From positions 3,066,538-3,130,537 of the forward strand of contig OX465118.1 of NCBI GenBank assembly GCA_949987565.1: a DNA stretch of 64,000 nucleotides, read 5' to 3'. The translations under genes and the position numbers were made by a program. Positions 1 to 11,303 of this stretch are shown here, one piece after another. Below the pieces are notes generated by a model. It was given only the letters and a program-made list of their open reading frames with translations. It was not told the origin of the DNA and searched no databases. This DNA comes from Luidia sarsii (Eukaryota > Echinodermata > Asteroidea > Paxillosida > Luidiidae). Position 1 is the stretch's first letter; each line of letters opens with the position of its first letter.

Positions 1-1342
1 TGTTCTGTTTTTCAAGGAATGGATTAATCTTTTAAAGCAGTGTACATGGACATGACCTTACTAAACATTTATAATAACAATTAACGTGTACATGTTTACA
101 CCATCCATATGAAGAATATGTACAGCTGAGCATGTGCGTATGCATCTATGGATACTGAGGTTGTTCTATGAATGCTTATGGATGTTACTTCATAGTACAT
201 TTACTTAAATGTGATCACTATGTCATTTTTAATATGTGACTTGAGACATTTATGCATTTTCCACCAGGATTGTCCAATGCTGATTTGTATCTGAAGGTTA
301 GACAGTTGACCTACAATTTTATATATATACATGACGTTCATGTTTCCTTACCTCACTACTGCTACAATGTACTAGTGCTAACTATATGAATGTTTATTCA
401 TATAGTTTAGTCAGAGATAACCTCAAATGATCTAGAGTTATGCTTCTGTTTGGTTGGCCTATCGTTTGGTGTAATTGCTGATGATCTAATTAAAGTTCAT
501 TGGATTTGATCTATGTGGAAATATCTTTTGGTTGTGGAATTCATGAAACGGCCCATGATAAACTCAATTATTTGGATTATCAAAATGCAATTGTTTTAGA
601 CATTTAGTCAGAAAGAAGGATAATAGAGCAATCAAAGGAAGTAAGCATAATGTGACCAACCAAGCTTTCTTGTGGATGCATCCTTTAATCGGGTTATTTG
701 ATCAACCAGTCATACAGTCATGGTTCTTGTTAAACTGTCACCATATAGGTTTTACTGTGCTAATGTTCTCTAATGTGTGAAGCTTGCTGTGTGTTTGCTG
801 GTTTGAGTTAGTGGGTTCATACCATTCTCTGGTTGGTATTGCACATTAGGCACTTAACTTTCTATGCCTCTACATGCACAAAAAACCAATACATGTCATT
901 TACTGTATCCGAAGATGATGTTCATGATAAAGACAGGCATTCATTTGTATTATAAACTGTCATTGAGATCATCAACACATTCTTTAAATTACTGATTGAT
1001 TTCCATTTGAACCACATGAATGCCAATGCCCCATGGCACATTGCTAGCAATTTATTTTGTCAAACAAGTACAGCAAAATCGAAATGGAAACTTTTTAACA
1101 ATTGCAAAAAATGGCAAAGAGAACTTTGACTGGTTTAGCATACCAGAGGTCTGGGGTTCAGTTCCTGGCCCAGTCAAAGATTTGGTTGCCATTTGTTTAT
1201 TGTTTGTTTTTGCCTTAAACAGTTTCCTGATCCTTTTTTAAATCATCACTTCACTGAACTCAATTGTATTTATAATATAAAAAAACACTTCAATACTTCT
1301 CTCTACTTTATGAAACAAATGGTGGTATTTTGTTTTGAATAG
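1..1342. other. AT-rich non-coding sequence, probably intron of the gene at 1343-2608
   Basis: No convincing exon is seen. It ends in a good 3' splice site (TTTGTTTTGAATAG at 1329-1342), so it is most simply the last intron of the downstream gene. A fragment of the tRNA-derived SINE family lies near 1080-1190. Confidence 0.5.
1080..1190 (+). repeat. SINE fragment (family B)
   Basis: The stretch around AACTTTGACTGG, ACCAGAGGTCTGGGGTTCAGTTCC and CCCAGTCAAAG matches the layout of better copies at 10.05, 20.85, 22.5, 42.5 and 43.15 kb: an 'AAAACTTTGACTGG' lead and a tRNA B-box-like GGTTCAATTCC. The copy is degenerate and has no usable A box. Confidence 0.4.
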
Positions 1343-2608
1343 GTAGAGCAGCAGCAGGAGAAACTCTCCAAGATGACATCCCCAAACGACAGTTCCCTGA
1401 AAGTAGGTCATTCCCCAACATCACCCGAGCCTCCGCCATCTGAACTCAACAGTCACTTGGAAGTATCTCCCACTGGAAGGAGAACGGCGGCACAGCACCC
1501 AGGGTCTAAGCTATCATCACCTGAGAGGACAAAAGGCAAGAAGACAGAAATGTCCAAGACAGTAGTTCCTTCCGTCCCAGCCAAAGTTAGCACGGTTGCC
1601 AATTCACACGCACAGGTACCCCCCCAGAAGTCAAATGTTGATGATGCGCAAGTAATGGCAGGTTCAATTTCCCGAAGCACACCTGTTTCCCCCAGTCGCA
1701 AGGGAGCGGCTGCTGCTGTCACATCCCAAAGTCCTAGAATAGGTAGACCGAAGAATCAGAGCATCAGGTCAAAGCTCATGCAGCCAATCTCCTACAAATC
1801 CAAAGCAAAAGGCCCTCAGGATAAAGTTCCCTTAAAAGGTACACAGTTTGAGGACGAATGCCAACCAACGGGTGATAAGAAGGGAGGTCTTTTGAAACAG
1901 CCCTTGGCTTCACCACAGGTACCCAAGGGCTCAGGAGCAATCAACAAAGCACAGAAAGACAGTCAGTCAGACATCCAAAAGGAACCCCTGGTGGACACCA
2001 AGGGAATTACTGGTGAAGCCCTTAAGCAGAATGCGATTGCCACCCTTCCTAGTCAGCACCAATCAGGAAATAGTGTTAATCCATCTCTGAAAGAGGTGAA
2101 AGATAACCAGCTTCATGGTGGTCAAAAAGACAGTGAAAGTTCACTGTCTAGGATGCCCAAATCCTCCATACCCAAGGCTGCATTGGCTACTAAGAAAGAG
2201 CTGCAGACCAGTCTGAGGTACGATGCTGATCAGCTACTTCCTCTCACTGATGCTAATTCTAACCCAGTTATCCAGCAGAATGGTCTTCCCACAAAGAGGT
2301 CTGGTTTACAGCAGCCTCAGACTGTCAGGAAAATTGAGCCATCTGAGTCCACAGGTGCAAGACAGAAAGCTGTCGCCAATAACAGCAATCAGTCGGCTCA
2401 GAGAAAGCCAGGTGCACAGGGGATGTGCAGGTTAGGATCCCCTGACACGGAGTCTTCAGATGAGGAGAGGACCATGCCTCCTCTCCCTCAGCCTACAGGG
2501 CAAGACCAATCCAAGGCTAGCAGAATTGCTATGCCTGTCAGAGGCAGAGGAATGAGTAAACTGCCCCGTGGGTCTGGCATCCCATCCAGGAGAACCAATA
2601 ACTCTTAA
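1343..2608 (+). CDS. Terminal exon of a Ser/Pro/Lys-rich, SxIP-containing protein
   Basis: A 1266-bp open exon encodes 421 residues and ends in TAA at 2606-2608. The AG at 1341-1342 follows a T-rich tract. The reading frame starts VEQQQEKLSKMTSP, so I take this as the 3' terminal exon; the Met at 1373 is probably internal. The first residues look like the end of a coiled coil. The rest is low-complexity Ser/Pro/Gln/Lys-rich and probably disordered. Two S-x-I-P motifs flanked by basic residues are present: SSIP at 2162-2173 and SGIP at 2573-2584, the latter 8 residues from the C-terminus. Such motifs bind EB1-family microtubule plus-end proteins, so a microtubule-associated role is an inference. 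I do not recognise the orthologue. An antisense ORF (1453-1722) is a shadow. Confidence 0.7.
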   Translation, partial: VEQQQEKLSKMTSPNDSSLKVGHSPTSPEPPPSELNSHLEVSPTGRRTAAQHPGSKLSSPERTKGKKTEMSKTVVPSVPAKVSTVANSHAQVPPQKSNVDDAQVMAGSISRSTPVSPSRKGAAAAVTSQSPRIGRPKNQSIRSKLMQPISYKSKAKGPQDKVPLKGTQFEDECQPTGDKKGGLLKQPLASPQVPKGSGAINKAQKDSQSDIQKEPLVDTKGITGEALKQNAIATLPSQHQSGNSVNPSLKEVKDNQLHGGQKDSESSLSRMPKSSIPKAALATKKELQTSLRYDADQLLPLTDANSNPVIQQNGLPTKRSGLQQPQTVRKIEPSESTGARQKAVANNSNQSAQRKPGAQGMCRLGSPDTESSDEERTMPPLPQPTGQDQSKASRIAMPVRGRGMSKLPRGSGIPSRRTNNS

Positions 2609-3096
2609 GCTGCGTTTCCACTGCACTAAAATTTAACCAAGACGATGGTTAAATTTCCAATACTCTTATTTGACCGTCGTTCCCATTTGGACTTTTGAGT
2701 CGGTCTAATTTAACCGAGACGATAGTTAAAGTAACCGAGCTGGCAATATAACTGCTCCGATAAAGGTCAAGTGTCAGCCGGATGCACAATGTACATGTAC
2801 ATGTACGTGTGTACTTTTAGTGCGCGATACGAAGCAGACGCTGTGCACAGTGCATGTACGTGTTGCGTCATAGACCGGATGTGGTTTTTTTTACTGAGTT
2901 GCGTTTAACTGAGTGGTGCGTTTCCATTGTACTAATTGGCTCGGTTAAACTTACCTGGTCACTTTTACTGGGCAGAGGTTGGCCGGTAAGTAACCGAGAG
3001 GAAATTTAACTGGGCCATTTCCACTGGACTTAAACTGGGAAAAGTAACCATCGTCTCGGTTACTTTGACCAAAATAAGTCCAGTGGAAACGCGGCT
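2609..3096. mobile_element. TTAA-flanked MITE at the stop codon of the upstream gene
   Basis: A 488-bp non-coding element with imperfect inverted ends: GCTGCGTTTCCACTGCACT at the left, and the complement of AGTCCAGTGGAAACGCGGCT at the right. It is flanked by TTAA at 2605-2608 and 3097-3100, the target-site choice of piggyBac-like elements. Internal motifs such as TTTAACCGAGACGATGGTTA recur in both orientations. A degenerate relative is at about 44340-44475. The left TTAA contains the TAA stop codon of the gene at 1343-2608. Confidence 0.75.
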
Positions 3097-3100
3097 TTAA

Positions 3101-4853
3101 AAGAGAACTAAGACTTGTTCACATATATACAATACAAATTAGATTCCATCAGACACAATATTTCTTTAATAAAGACCAAATCCAGAAAAAAACATCTTTG
3201 CAAATCAATACTCTTTTGGTGTAAGGAATTTAAATTTCTCATGTATAATTTGAAGTAGAATATTCCAACCTAAAACACAACTTCAGTTCTTTCGCTGGGC
3301 TATTGAGTGTAAATATTGTACTTAAGAAAAATGTATAAATAATGGGAAGCTCCTGGTTAGAAACAGTGTGGACCAAAAAATGGAAGTAAAAGTCGTCTTA
3401 TTGTGGGGCTAGTAATACAATATCAAAATACAACATGCATTGTTTTTGAAAGAGTAATTACTGGTACTATTAATACTTAACTAGACCTGGTGTCCCAGAT
3501 TTGCCTCCAATACTGTGAAATATTTCTTTTTCGTCATTTCTTTGCAAAAGAAAGTTGTATACATAGTACATCATACTATACCTCAAGTGCTCCAAGATGT
3601 AAATCGCTTGAAATTGTAGTGAACCATGTGACATCCGTTGGATGTTTCTGTTATAGACTGATCTGGACAGCACACATACAATATACAAGTTAAGGTCACT
3701 TAAAAAATTAAGGATGAGATCAAGGTGTGTGATAGTACTTGAAAATAGTAAAACAAAACAAATAGTGGTATTGGAGCAAGTGTTACATGTAATGGATATT
3801 TATAAGGCATTGTAAATCATACATTTTTTTGTGTGTGTACAGTTTGCACAATAATCTTGTGCTTGTATTTTAAAAATCATGTACAAAATGTTGGCTTTGG
3901 TAGCTTTCGTGTCATTTATGCAATCTACTGTATTAAAACTATTTCTGGTGTGTAAAACTAAATTATAGATTGGTTTTAAAGAGGATACCAAATTAGTTAG
4001 GAAGTCCTACCATTCCATCATGTCCATTGGTAAGCATTTCATGTGTATAATGAAATGCTGATGCATTGGTGTGCACATGTGCATTACGCTGCATATCTTT
4101 CTTGGTATAGACTGGGTGCTTCTCAACATTTTCTGTTTAACAGGGAGGACAGAGATCTCTGTTTAAAAACATGAAATGAAAACGTTCCATTTATCATGTT
4201 AACAATTGTTTCACTTAAAACAACTTGTAATCATGACATGTGATCAGTGCATCAGCAATTTTTGCTAAGTGGACTAATATGTTATCATTGTTTTCCTTGA
4301 CATACAGAATTACAGATTTATTCTTGATACTTATTTCTTTAGGGGTGTATTGTGAACAGGAGGCATTACTGGTACTTAAGAAGGGACATTGGACAGTCTT
4401 TATAGTGCAATGTGCCAGCACTACCACCACTTGTACATATCAATAGCAGACACTTGCCTGTAGTAGAAGTCTGTTTTGGTTTTGTTTTCCCCATGATACG
4501 GCTTTATTAACCAATTTAACTTCACCATTTATAAAATGTAAAGATTAGGGCCAAATTGAAGAATTTTTTTTGATGCACCACATTTCTGAGAAGAGAACAT
4601 GTATTTGATGATTTGTATATTTTACATGTACAATGAAGTTCTGGAACAAAATTTGAAATATGAAACTTGCCAAAGGTCACACTGATACTTAAATGTGGTC
4701 TGTCTATGGTAAGAGACATGTGTAAACAAACGGTTGACAGTGGCAAAGTGCAAAGTAATAATTATGCAGGTACTTCACAGGAAGGGTTGGCTTATTTTGT
4801 GGGGATGACATTTTCATGGTCACATAATCATCAAATGCACACTTTTTTCTGGT
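3101..4853. other. Non-coding, AT-rich; possible 3' UTR then intergenic
   Basis: An AATAAA at 3168-3173 could be the poly(A) signal of the gene ending at 2608, which would put the whole MITE in its 3' UTR. Beyond it I see only short chance ORFs and dispersed TACATG motifs. Confidence 0.4.
3168..3173 (+). promoter_or_regulatory. Candidate polyadenylation signal AATAAA
   Basis: This is the first canonical hexamer downstream of the stop at 2608, about 70 bp past the right end of the MITE. It is positional evidence only. Confidence 0.35.
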
Positions 4854-4857
4854 TTAA

Positions 4858-5194
4858 AGGTCCTATACAACATTGGTAAGGGTCAAAAGATTGCCAAAGT
4901 TTGTGTTAAACCATTAAACATTCCAGAAAATAAATCATGGCAAGGTTTTAGCTCAATTGGTAATCTGAGAAAGTAGAATAAGGCAAAAACCAGTCACAGT
5001 TTTCGCACCGTTCTGTAGTGTAAGAAATAGTTTATTATTTGTCGATGTTTGAGTGAAGATTTCTTGAGAAGTACAGCTTCCCAGACCGTAAGATTTGATG
5101 AGGATTCTATCATGACCATCTACAGACTGTGTAAATAAGTAGGAAATCTGTGGACATCTATGTTTCCTGATCTTCCCAATGTTGTATTGGGCCT
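4858..5194. mobile_element. TTAA MITE, 'CCTATACAACATTGG' family, copy 1
   Basis: Inverted ends AGGTCCTATACAACATTGG and (complement of) CCCAATGTTGTATTGGGCCT, flanked by TTAA at 4854-4857 and 5195-5198. Sister copies lie at 10932-11299 and 43363-43738. All three have the same ends and similar internal sequence (GGTCAAAAGATTGCC after the left end). No coding capacity. Confidence 0.7.
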
Positions 5195-5198
5195 TTAA

Positions 5199-5955
5199 GT
5201 GGTTGTTTGAAATCTTGTGTACAGATTTCAAAGCATAATAGACATGGAGAATAAATAAAACTATAGAAATGAAAAATGACACTTGCCCAAAACTGAAAAG
5301 TGAGAACAAATGGGTAATCTTTTGATTGAAGTGAGGTATATGCATGGAACTGGAAGGCCTTTCATAAACGGCCAATTGGTAGCTTGGTTTTTCATATCCA
5401 TGTACAGTATTTGAATACAGTGGGATGTGATCAAGCAGATTCCTAGCAGTCTGAAGGATCTATAAGTATTCTGTTGCAATATCTGTCAGCTCACATTGCT
5501 TGGTATGGTAGTTATACATGTAAGGTAGCGGCTATCACTTCCCCTTGCTCTAATATGGTTCTCGTTTCTGCATTATGCTGCTATGTTGTTTACCATTTAA
5601 TACAAATGTAGACATTTCATTGACAATATTAAACCTATTAAAGCCAATCTAATCTTGAAAAGTTTTGTTGAATTTTAAATGCAACTTGTGTAAAAAAAAA
5701 GTTATATGATTTTTGTGTCAGTGAGAATGTAATTCATTAATGGTTTGCCTTAATATTCGAAGTATGATTAACATTATTCTCAGTGCTTTTATTGATTGCC
5801 TGCTGATAAAATATAGGTACATGTAGCTGGGATGGGATTTGAATCCACGACTCTTGCCTTTGAGTGTAGACCAATCTGCTTGTGGTTATGAGTCGGACAA
5901 AAAGAAGACTTGTGATGTGGTACCCAATGCTATACAGATTTAATTCCAACATAAC
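5199..5955. other. Non-coding, AT-rich
   Basis: No gene seen. A minus-strand tRNA-like B-box fragment (GGATTTGAATCC, 5830-5845) at the right side is probably a SINE relic. Confidence 0.3.
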
Positions 5956-5959
5956 CTTA

Positions 5960-6115
5960 ACCAGCTCAGTATTCAAGTGGTTAAAACATCTGCACTATAA
6001 GGCAGGAGTCCTAGGTTTGAATCCTGCCCAAGCTGCCTGTATTTTTGTCACCAGTCATTTGGGCAAAGCACTGTGAATGCAGTGTTAATTAGACCAACTG
6101 CGTGATATCATCACG
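5960..6115 (+). repeat. tRNA-derived SINE (family A)
   Basis: The head resembles a tRNA: AAGTGGTTAAAACATCTGCA (A-box region) then GTTTGAATCCTGCC (B box). It is followed by a body that includes GGGCAAAGCACTGTGAATGC. The same body follows the tRNA-like head in copies at 6588-6835 and 12597-12760. Confidence 0.6.
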
Positions 6116-6587
6116 TGACTTATAGTTGGTATTCCAGTTAGGTCCCGGGTACAAACTCCAGAATATTCTTCATAGAGAAAAGCCTCAATTAAACAATCAA
6201 GTGCAACAATCATCATGTACTTTACAACAGCGGCACCTTGATATGGGGGCTGCCATGTTTGGTGATTATTTGATACCCACCAAAGGTCACCTGACCTATA
6301 GTGCGCAATCGGTCAATTATACTTCAAATCGAGAAGGGCAAAGCCTCATTGAATGAAAAGTGTTATAAAATGTGCAATGTCATTTTGTTTTCTTGCTAGC
6401 TATATAAGCTGATAGCACAACCAGAAGAATAAATAAAAGCTTATAGCAATGATAATCAGTTCATGTCAACATTAATGTGTTTTAATGCAGAATGAAGTCT
6501 TCAATGAGAACTACATGTATCTTCAATTGTTGACACTGTGCCAATATCACCTGACTACTGACTACAGTGTAATTCAATGGGGTCTTG

Positions 6588-6835
6588 CCATTGCCCGACG
6601 TGATAAACACCGAGTGCTCAGTGCATTTCCCGGTGCCTGATAAAATATTTCAGGCAGCTCGGGTGGGATTCGAACCCGCGACTCCCGAATTCTAGTACGG
6701 ACTTCTACTAGAATTTGGGAGTTGCGGGTTCGAATCCCGCCCGAGCTGCCTGAAATATTTTTATCAGGCACCAGGCAAAGCACCGAGCACTCAGTGCAGT
6801 GATTATCACGTCGAGCAAGGGCAAAACCTCATTGA
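6588..6835. repeat. Head-to-head inverted pair of family A SINEs
   Basis: The left half runs on the minus strand and the right half on the plus strand, meeting near 6700. Both carry GGGTTCGAATCCCGC-type B boxes, 'GCTGCCTGAAATATTT' and 'GCACCGAGCACTCAGTGCA'. The pair makes an imperfect ~100-bp-arm palindrome around TCTAGTACGGACTTCTACTAGA. Confidence 0.65.
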
Positions 6836-6839
6836 ATTA

Positions 6840-8098
6840 CATTCTCCTCCATGCAAACATCATAGTCTAGTAATGACTTAGGCCTACCTGTACAGCTTCA
6901 GGAAGAAATCTACCGGTACTTACCGGTAATACCTCAATAACAAGGGCTCTTTGTCCACTATGCACCTGATTGGAAATGCCCCTTTGCCATGTAAGACCCA
7001 TTAAGCTGCATGTTCAAACAGTGGGGTGATTGCCCTGTGGGTTCATGACCTCATCGTGACCATTGCATCTGTCCTCTGCTCCATGAAATGACTCCTCGTT
7101 TCCTTGGCATTCTTCTCCCTTTATGAACTTACGTCATACTGTTTGAATTGTTTCCTCATTGGATATCATCACTTCAGGATTTTAATCTGCCACCCCAGAA
7201 ATATCTCCTTCCCCCAGTCAACATGCTAGCTAAGGATTATCTTCTCCTACATGTACTTCAGATGCAAAATCACCTGGCAGTCAACATTACTTTAAGATTA
7301 CTTTAAAAAAGTTACATTTAGAATGTTTTGAACCTCTTGACAAAAGATCCCAAGAATTATGTCTCCCTAAATATCAGGTCTTAATATATCTTTGCTCATG
7401 TCATTTCTTTCACCTTGTGGGGGTGTCTGCATCTTTGCTGGTGTCATTTCATTCCCCGAGATAGGATGTCTGCAACATTACTTGTGTCATTTCTTTCCCC
7501 TAGGTGGGGAAATTACAAAAATAAAAAAACTCCTGAGAGAGCATTGATCAAGAAACTGAGAAGCATTCCTTCTTGATTACATAATCTCATGGAGGAAGCT
7601 CCACGATAATCTTAAGGTGGAACATAATGAATAATATTCCCGGCACAGCATAATGAGTAATTCCCCCACTTTTGAGATTATCTAATAATGTGAAAGAGTA
7701 TACCATTAGCTTTCAAATTATATAAACAAATTATTTCCGTACGGTAAAGATTTTTGAAGTTACAGCGCGAGAAAGATGGCGAGGCAAAGCCTAGGCTGGT
7801 TCCCATCACCTACCTGGTCTCCAGACGTCTCACGTCCTCCAAAATGCCTACATTTCGGTGGACGTATCAAGTACACGCTCCAATGAAATGGTTGGATTTC
7901 TGTGTGACATACATTATGAAGTACGCTAACGAGCCGATGCTTCTTCACACGCTGCATCATGCAGTGACTTTGTTATTCAGTGTACATGTATGAGAGGTCA
8001 GGACAGTGTGACCTTTGTTGTAAATGGTATAATGGGACTTCGCTCGTTCATCTGGTACGGGAAACAAGACAGCAGCACCAGTGTAACTCCTCGAAAGC
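6840..8098. other. Non-coding
   Basis: No gene recognised. Short ORFs at 7754-7993 and on the opposite strand overlap and look accidental. Confidence 0.3.
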
Positions 8099-8113
8099 AC
8101 CATTCAAAACGGA

Positions 8114-8277
8114 AGACCCTAGTAAAGGCGGCCGAGTAGAATGCCGTACGTCAAATGTATTCATGGCTGCTTAGCAAAAATTAACTTCGGGACCCATTGA
8201 CCTTCTGCAGTAGAGAGATTAACTCATGAATATTTAGTTGTGACGTATGGCATTTTACTTGGCCGCCTTTAGGGTCT
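8114..8277. mobile_element. 164-bp MITE with a 15-bp target-site duplication
   Basis: Inverted ends AGACCCTAGTAAAGGCGGCC and (complement of) GGCCGCCTTTAGGGTCT, with homology continuing about 40 bp inward (AGAATGCCGTACGTCA versus AAAATGCCATACGTCA). It is flanked by perfect 15-bp direct repeats ACCATTCAAAACGGA at 8099-8113 and 8278-8292. Confidence 0.75.
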
Positions 8278-8529
8278 ACCATTCAAAACGGAGAGTTTTC
8301 CACGCGACTCGGCTTTCAAAAGGCAAAAGGCAGGAACTTTCCATTATATGAAAACAGTACTCAAACACTCCACCGAAATCCTCGTTTTTTCAACATTTAG
8401 AGACAGATTTCGGAAAAATCCTTGGGACATTATAATCCTCTAATACTTCAACTTTCCGAGAAAATTTTTTTTTAAAAAAATTGATTTTTAATCGAATTGT
8501 GACCATCTCGTCGGCTTCCTTCAATCTGG

Positions 8530-9640
8530 CAAGATCATGGATATGTGCCTGGGTTGGAGCACCTTCTGCTGTGGCTGTGCAGACCGATGCGGGACTGGCA
8601 AACTCTGCCACAGGTGGTGCAGGTGAAGGGGCTGTCAGTGGAGGGTAGTCGCTGGCTGTTCTTCCGATTGGCTCGTTTCTCCACTGCAGGCAGCCTGGTG
8701 TTGTTTTTCCTCTGATGTCTTGAGGCCTGTGTGCAGTGCGTGTCTCCATGTGACTCTGTCAGCGGCCAGAACCTCCCACGTGTCGCCATCGATGTCTAGC
8801 GTCTTGAGATCCCTCCTGCAAACATCCTTGAAGCGCAGTTTTGGGCGTCCGAGGGCTCGTGTGCCTTAAGCGAGTTTCCCGTACAGAAGATCTTTTGGGA
8901 TGCGCCCGTCTTCCATGCGATGAACGTGGCCAAGCCAGCGGATTCTGCGTTGCTGGAGGAGTGTGTACATGCTAGGAGTCCCATTCTCTGCAGGACATCG
9001 GTGTTCGTCACGCGGTCTGACCATGTGATGTTTAGTATGCGACTATGCGTCTCGGGTTTCTAAGGTGGAACGAGTTGAGCCGTCTCTCCTGACTGGAATA
9101 GAGAGTCCAGGACTCGCTGCCATAGAGGAGGGTGCTGAGAACGCATGGTCTGTACACAGCTGCCTTGGTGTTGGTGGTCAGCTTGCTGTTTACCCACACT
9201 CTTTTTGACAGCCTGACGAAGGTAGTGGAGGCATTGCCGATGCGTCTGTTGATTTCGCTGTCAAGTGAGAGGTCGTCCTTGACGGTGGAGCCTAGGTAGG
9301 TGAACTCGTGGACGACGTCCAGCGTGCTACCGTTGACTGAGATGCTTGGTTGATTCTCAACATCCTGGCCCATGACGTTGGTCTTTTTGATGCTGATGGT
9401 CATCCCGAAGTCTTGGCTAGCGCGCGAGAAGCCGTCCATGAGTACCTGTGGTTGATGTTCTGTGTGGGAGACGAGTGCTGCAATCCAGGGTGCAAGCGTG
9501 AGCTGGTTGATATGGAGGAAAGACTGTAGCCCATGCAGCAAATCCCCCCTCTCCTCGTCAATGATGGAACCAAAGGCAAAGCCAGTACGTTTGGGATCAG
9601 CGAGTTGCCAGAAAGGTGTTGACTACAGCACCAGACCGCC
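8530..9640 (-). pseudogene. Degenerate LINE (non-LTR retrotransposon) RT C-terminal region
   Basis: Minus-strand translation from 9541 to 9032 contains the C-terminal part of a LINE reverse transcriptase: FTYLGSTVKDD, EINRRIGNASTTFVRLSKRVW, TKAAVYRPCVLSTLLYGSE and the arginine-rich end RRLNSFHLRNPRRI. The frame breaks near 9030. Downstream pieces (SDRVTNTDVLQR, then a Cys/His-rich CTTCGRVCQSRIGLHSHSRR at ~8545-8605) continue the usual tail of such elements in other frames. The catalytic N-terminal RT motifs and endonuclease are absent. It is a 5'-truncated, frameshifted relic; the clade is not certain. Confidence 0.75.
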
Positions 9641-9644
9641 TTAG

Positions 9645-10030
9645 TGACTCCAGCTCCGGATTTGATTTCAGGGTTTACTCCCGACGGTTATTTAACCCAT
9701 AACTGGGGCCCAAACAGGTACTACTGCTCTTGGCCAGAGCAGACCTGGGAGTAATGGTAACTAAGGGGTAACTCCACATTCCCCACAACTCCTGATCTCC
9801 CAAACTGAAGCCTTACCACCGACCACCGAATGCAGTTAATGTCCAACCCAAGACAGTTGAATAATTATAACAAAATGTCATCACATGCAACAAGCGAAAC
9901 GTACAGAGATTACCAAGTAGTAATACTTTAACTTTGTTTAACGCAGTTTACTCGAAAAGTGTTTTGGTGGGATATTCCTCATGTCGCTGTGCTATTTTCT
10001 GTTCACCATTTTCTGTTTAACAAAGAAAGG
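9645..10030. other. Non-coding, possibly repeat-derived
   Basis: No gene. The sequence (CCCAAACAGG, TAACTAAGGGGTAACTCC) looks like mobile-element sequence but I cannot assign it. Confidence 0.2.
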
Positions 10031-10039
10031 GAAAACTGG

Positions 10040-10400
10040 ATGGGAACTTTTGAACAAATTTAAAAATTGGCAAAGAAAACTTTGACTGGAGCAGGAATTG
10101 AACCCAAGACCTCTGTTTTATTAACGTACCACTACCAGTGCTCTTTCATCTGAGCTATCCAGCCCTTAGACTAGTTAGAGTTAGATGGTGGCCTTCCGTA
10201 ATACTAGTCAACTAGTCTTTGCCGGGCTGGGACGCCAGTCAGAAGCAATTCAGCCATTAACTGCCGTATATCTCCAGTGATCACACCCCTGCTTTCATTC
10301 AGATGCAAACAAACAATGGTTGTAAACCTGGCTACAGCAGCACGGGGATCACACAAAGTGGATGCAGCTTCTTCCAGTCAAACGAACAACTGACTAAGAA
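10040..10400 (-). repeat. SINE family B with body
   Basis: A minus-strand tRNA-like head (complement of GGAATTGAACCCAAGACCTC and CTCTTTCATCTGAGCTATCC) is next to the family body containing GGTTGTAAACCTGGCTACAG and GTGGATGCAGCTTCTTCCAG. The same body pieces reappear at 17340, 31650, 42700 and 43075. Confidence 0.55.
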
Positions 10401-10931
10401 CTTTGGAACAAATTGACAAATTTGAGCACTGGTACGCTAATCCAGAGTTTGAGTATTCTTTGCTAAGTTTTTTTCAATGTGGAATATTTTCTGATTATGA
10501 ATTGATTCCTTCCAATAAAAAAAGGTTAACATTATCCATGATGTATTTATTGATCCAATATGTAGAAAAAAGGGAAATTTTCACTTAAACATCAGCGTTT
10601 TTGTTTACATCTTTTAAGCTGAATATTACTCAACATACTTACTGATGTTGATGTAATTGCACAATATACAGTACACATGTATACCTGTACTATTCCAAAT
10701 GATTCTACACCCTAAATGACGGGATTGCTTCAGAAACAAGTAGAAATGTCCCACATATTTTACATTGAAATTGCAATTGTTTTTCCATCCAAGTTAAATA
10801 CATTAAATGGCAACATTCATAGTATTAAAACAAGAAAGCTTTCACAGACATACCTGTATCATATTCAATAAGACTTCAAGGTAGTCTGAAGAAAACCAAT
10901 ATTAAAAAATGTTAGCTTATGCATCGCTTAA

Positions 10932-11299
10932 AGCCCCTACACAACATTGGTCGAGGTCAAAGAATAGCATCCATATGTTGTCTGATCCAACATATGCATG
11001 AAATAGCACACCTGTGAAAGTTTCAGCTCAATCCACCAACCGAGTCTCGAGAAAATTGTGAAAACCGCTTCATTTGCTTCGCGAAAATGCAGCATTCAAC
11101 GCCGTACTGTTCTGAAAAAAAGTTTAGATCTCGGTGAGACGTAAACTATTTCTTTTACTCATTTCTCCCAAAATACAACATTTTAGGCAGAAATATTTCA
11201 GTGAGAGGTTTCTACTTTAACCATCTTCAAACTGTATAAGTTTCATGTAAATCTGTGAACATTTCTGTTTTTCGATCTTAACAATGTTGTGTAGGGGCT
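10932..11299. mobile_element. TTAA MITE, 'CCTATACAACATTGG' family, copy 2
   Basis: Ends AGCCCCTACACAACATTGG and (complement of) ACAATGTTGTGTAGGGGCT, flanked by TTAA at 10928-10931 and 11300-11303. This is the cleanest pair of terminal repeats in the family. Confidence 0.75.
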
Positions 11300-11303
11300 T
11301 TAA

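Noticed and set aside
1453..1722. Minus-strand 89-codon ORF
   Set aside because: Shadow of the Ser/Pro-rich exon on the plus strand.
6655..6755. tRNA gene(s) suggested by GGTTCGAATCCCGC
   Set aside because: The B box is part of a head-to-head SINE pair; there is no cloverleaf with acceptor stem and anticodon arm.
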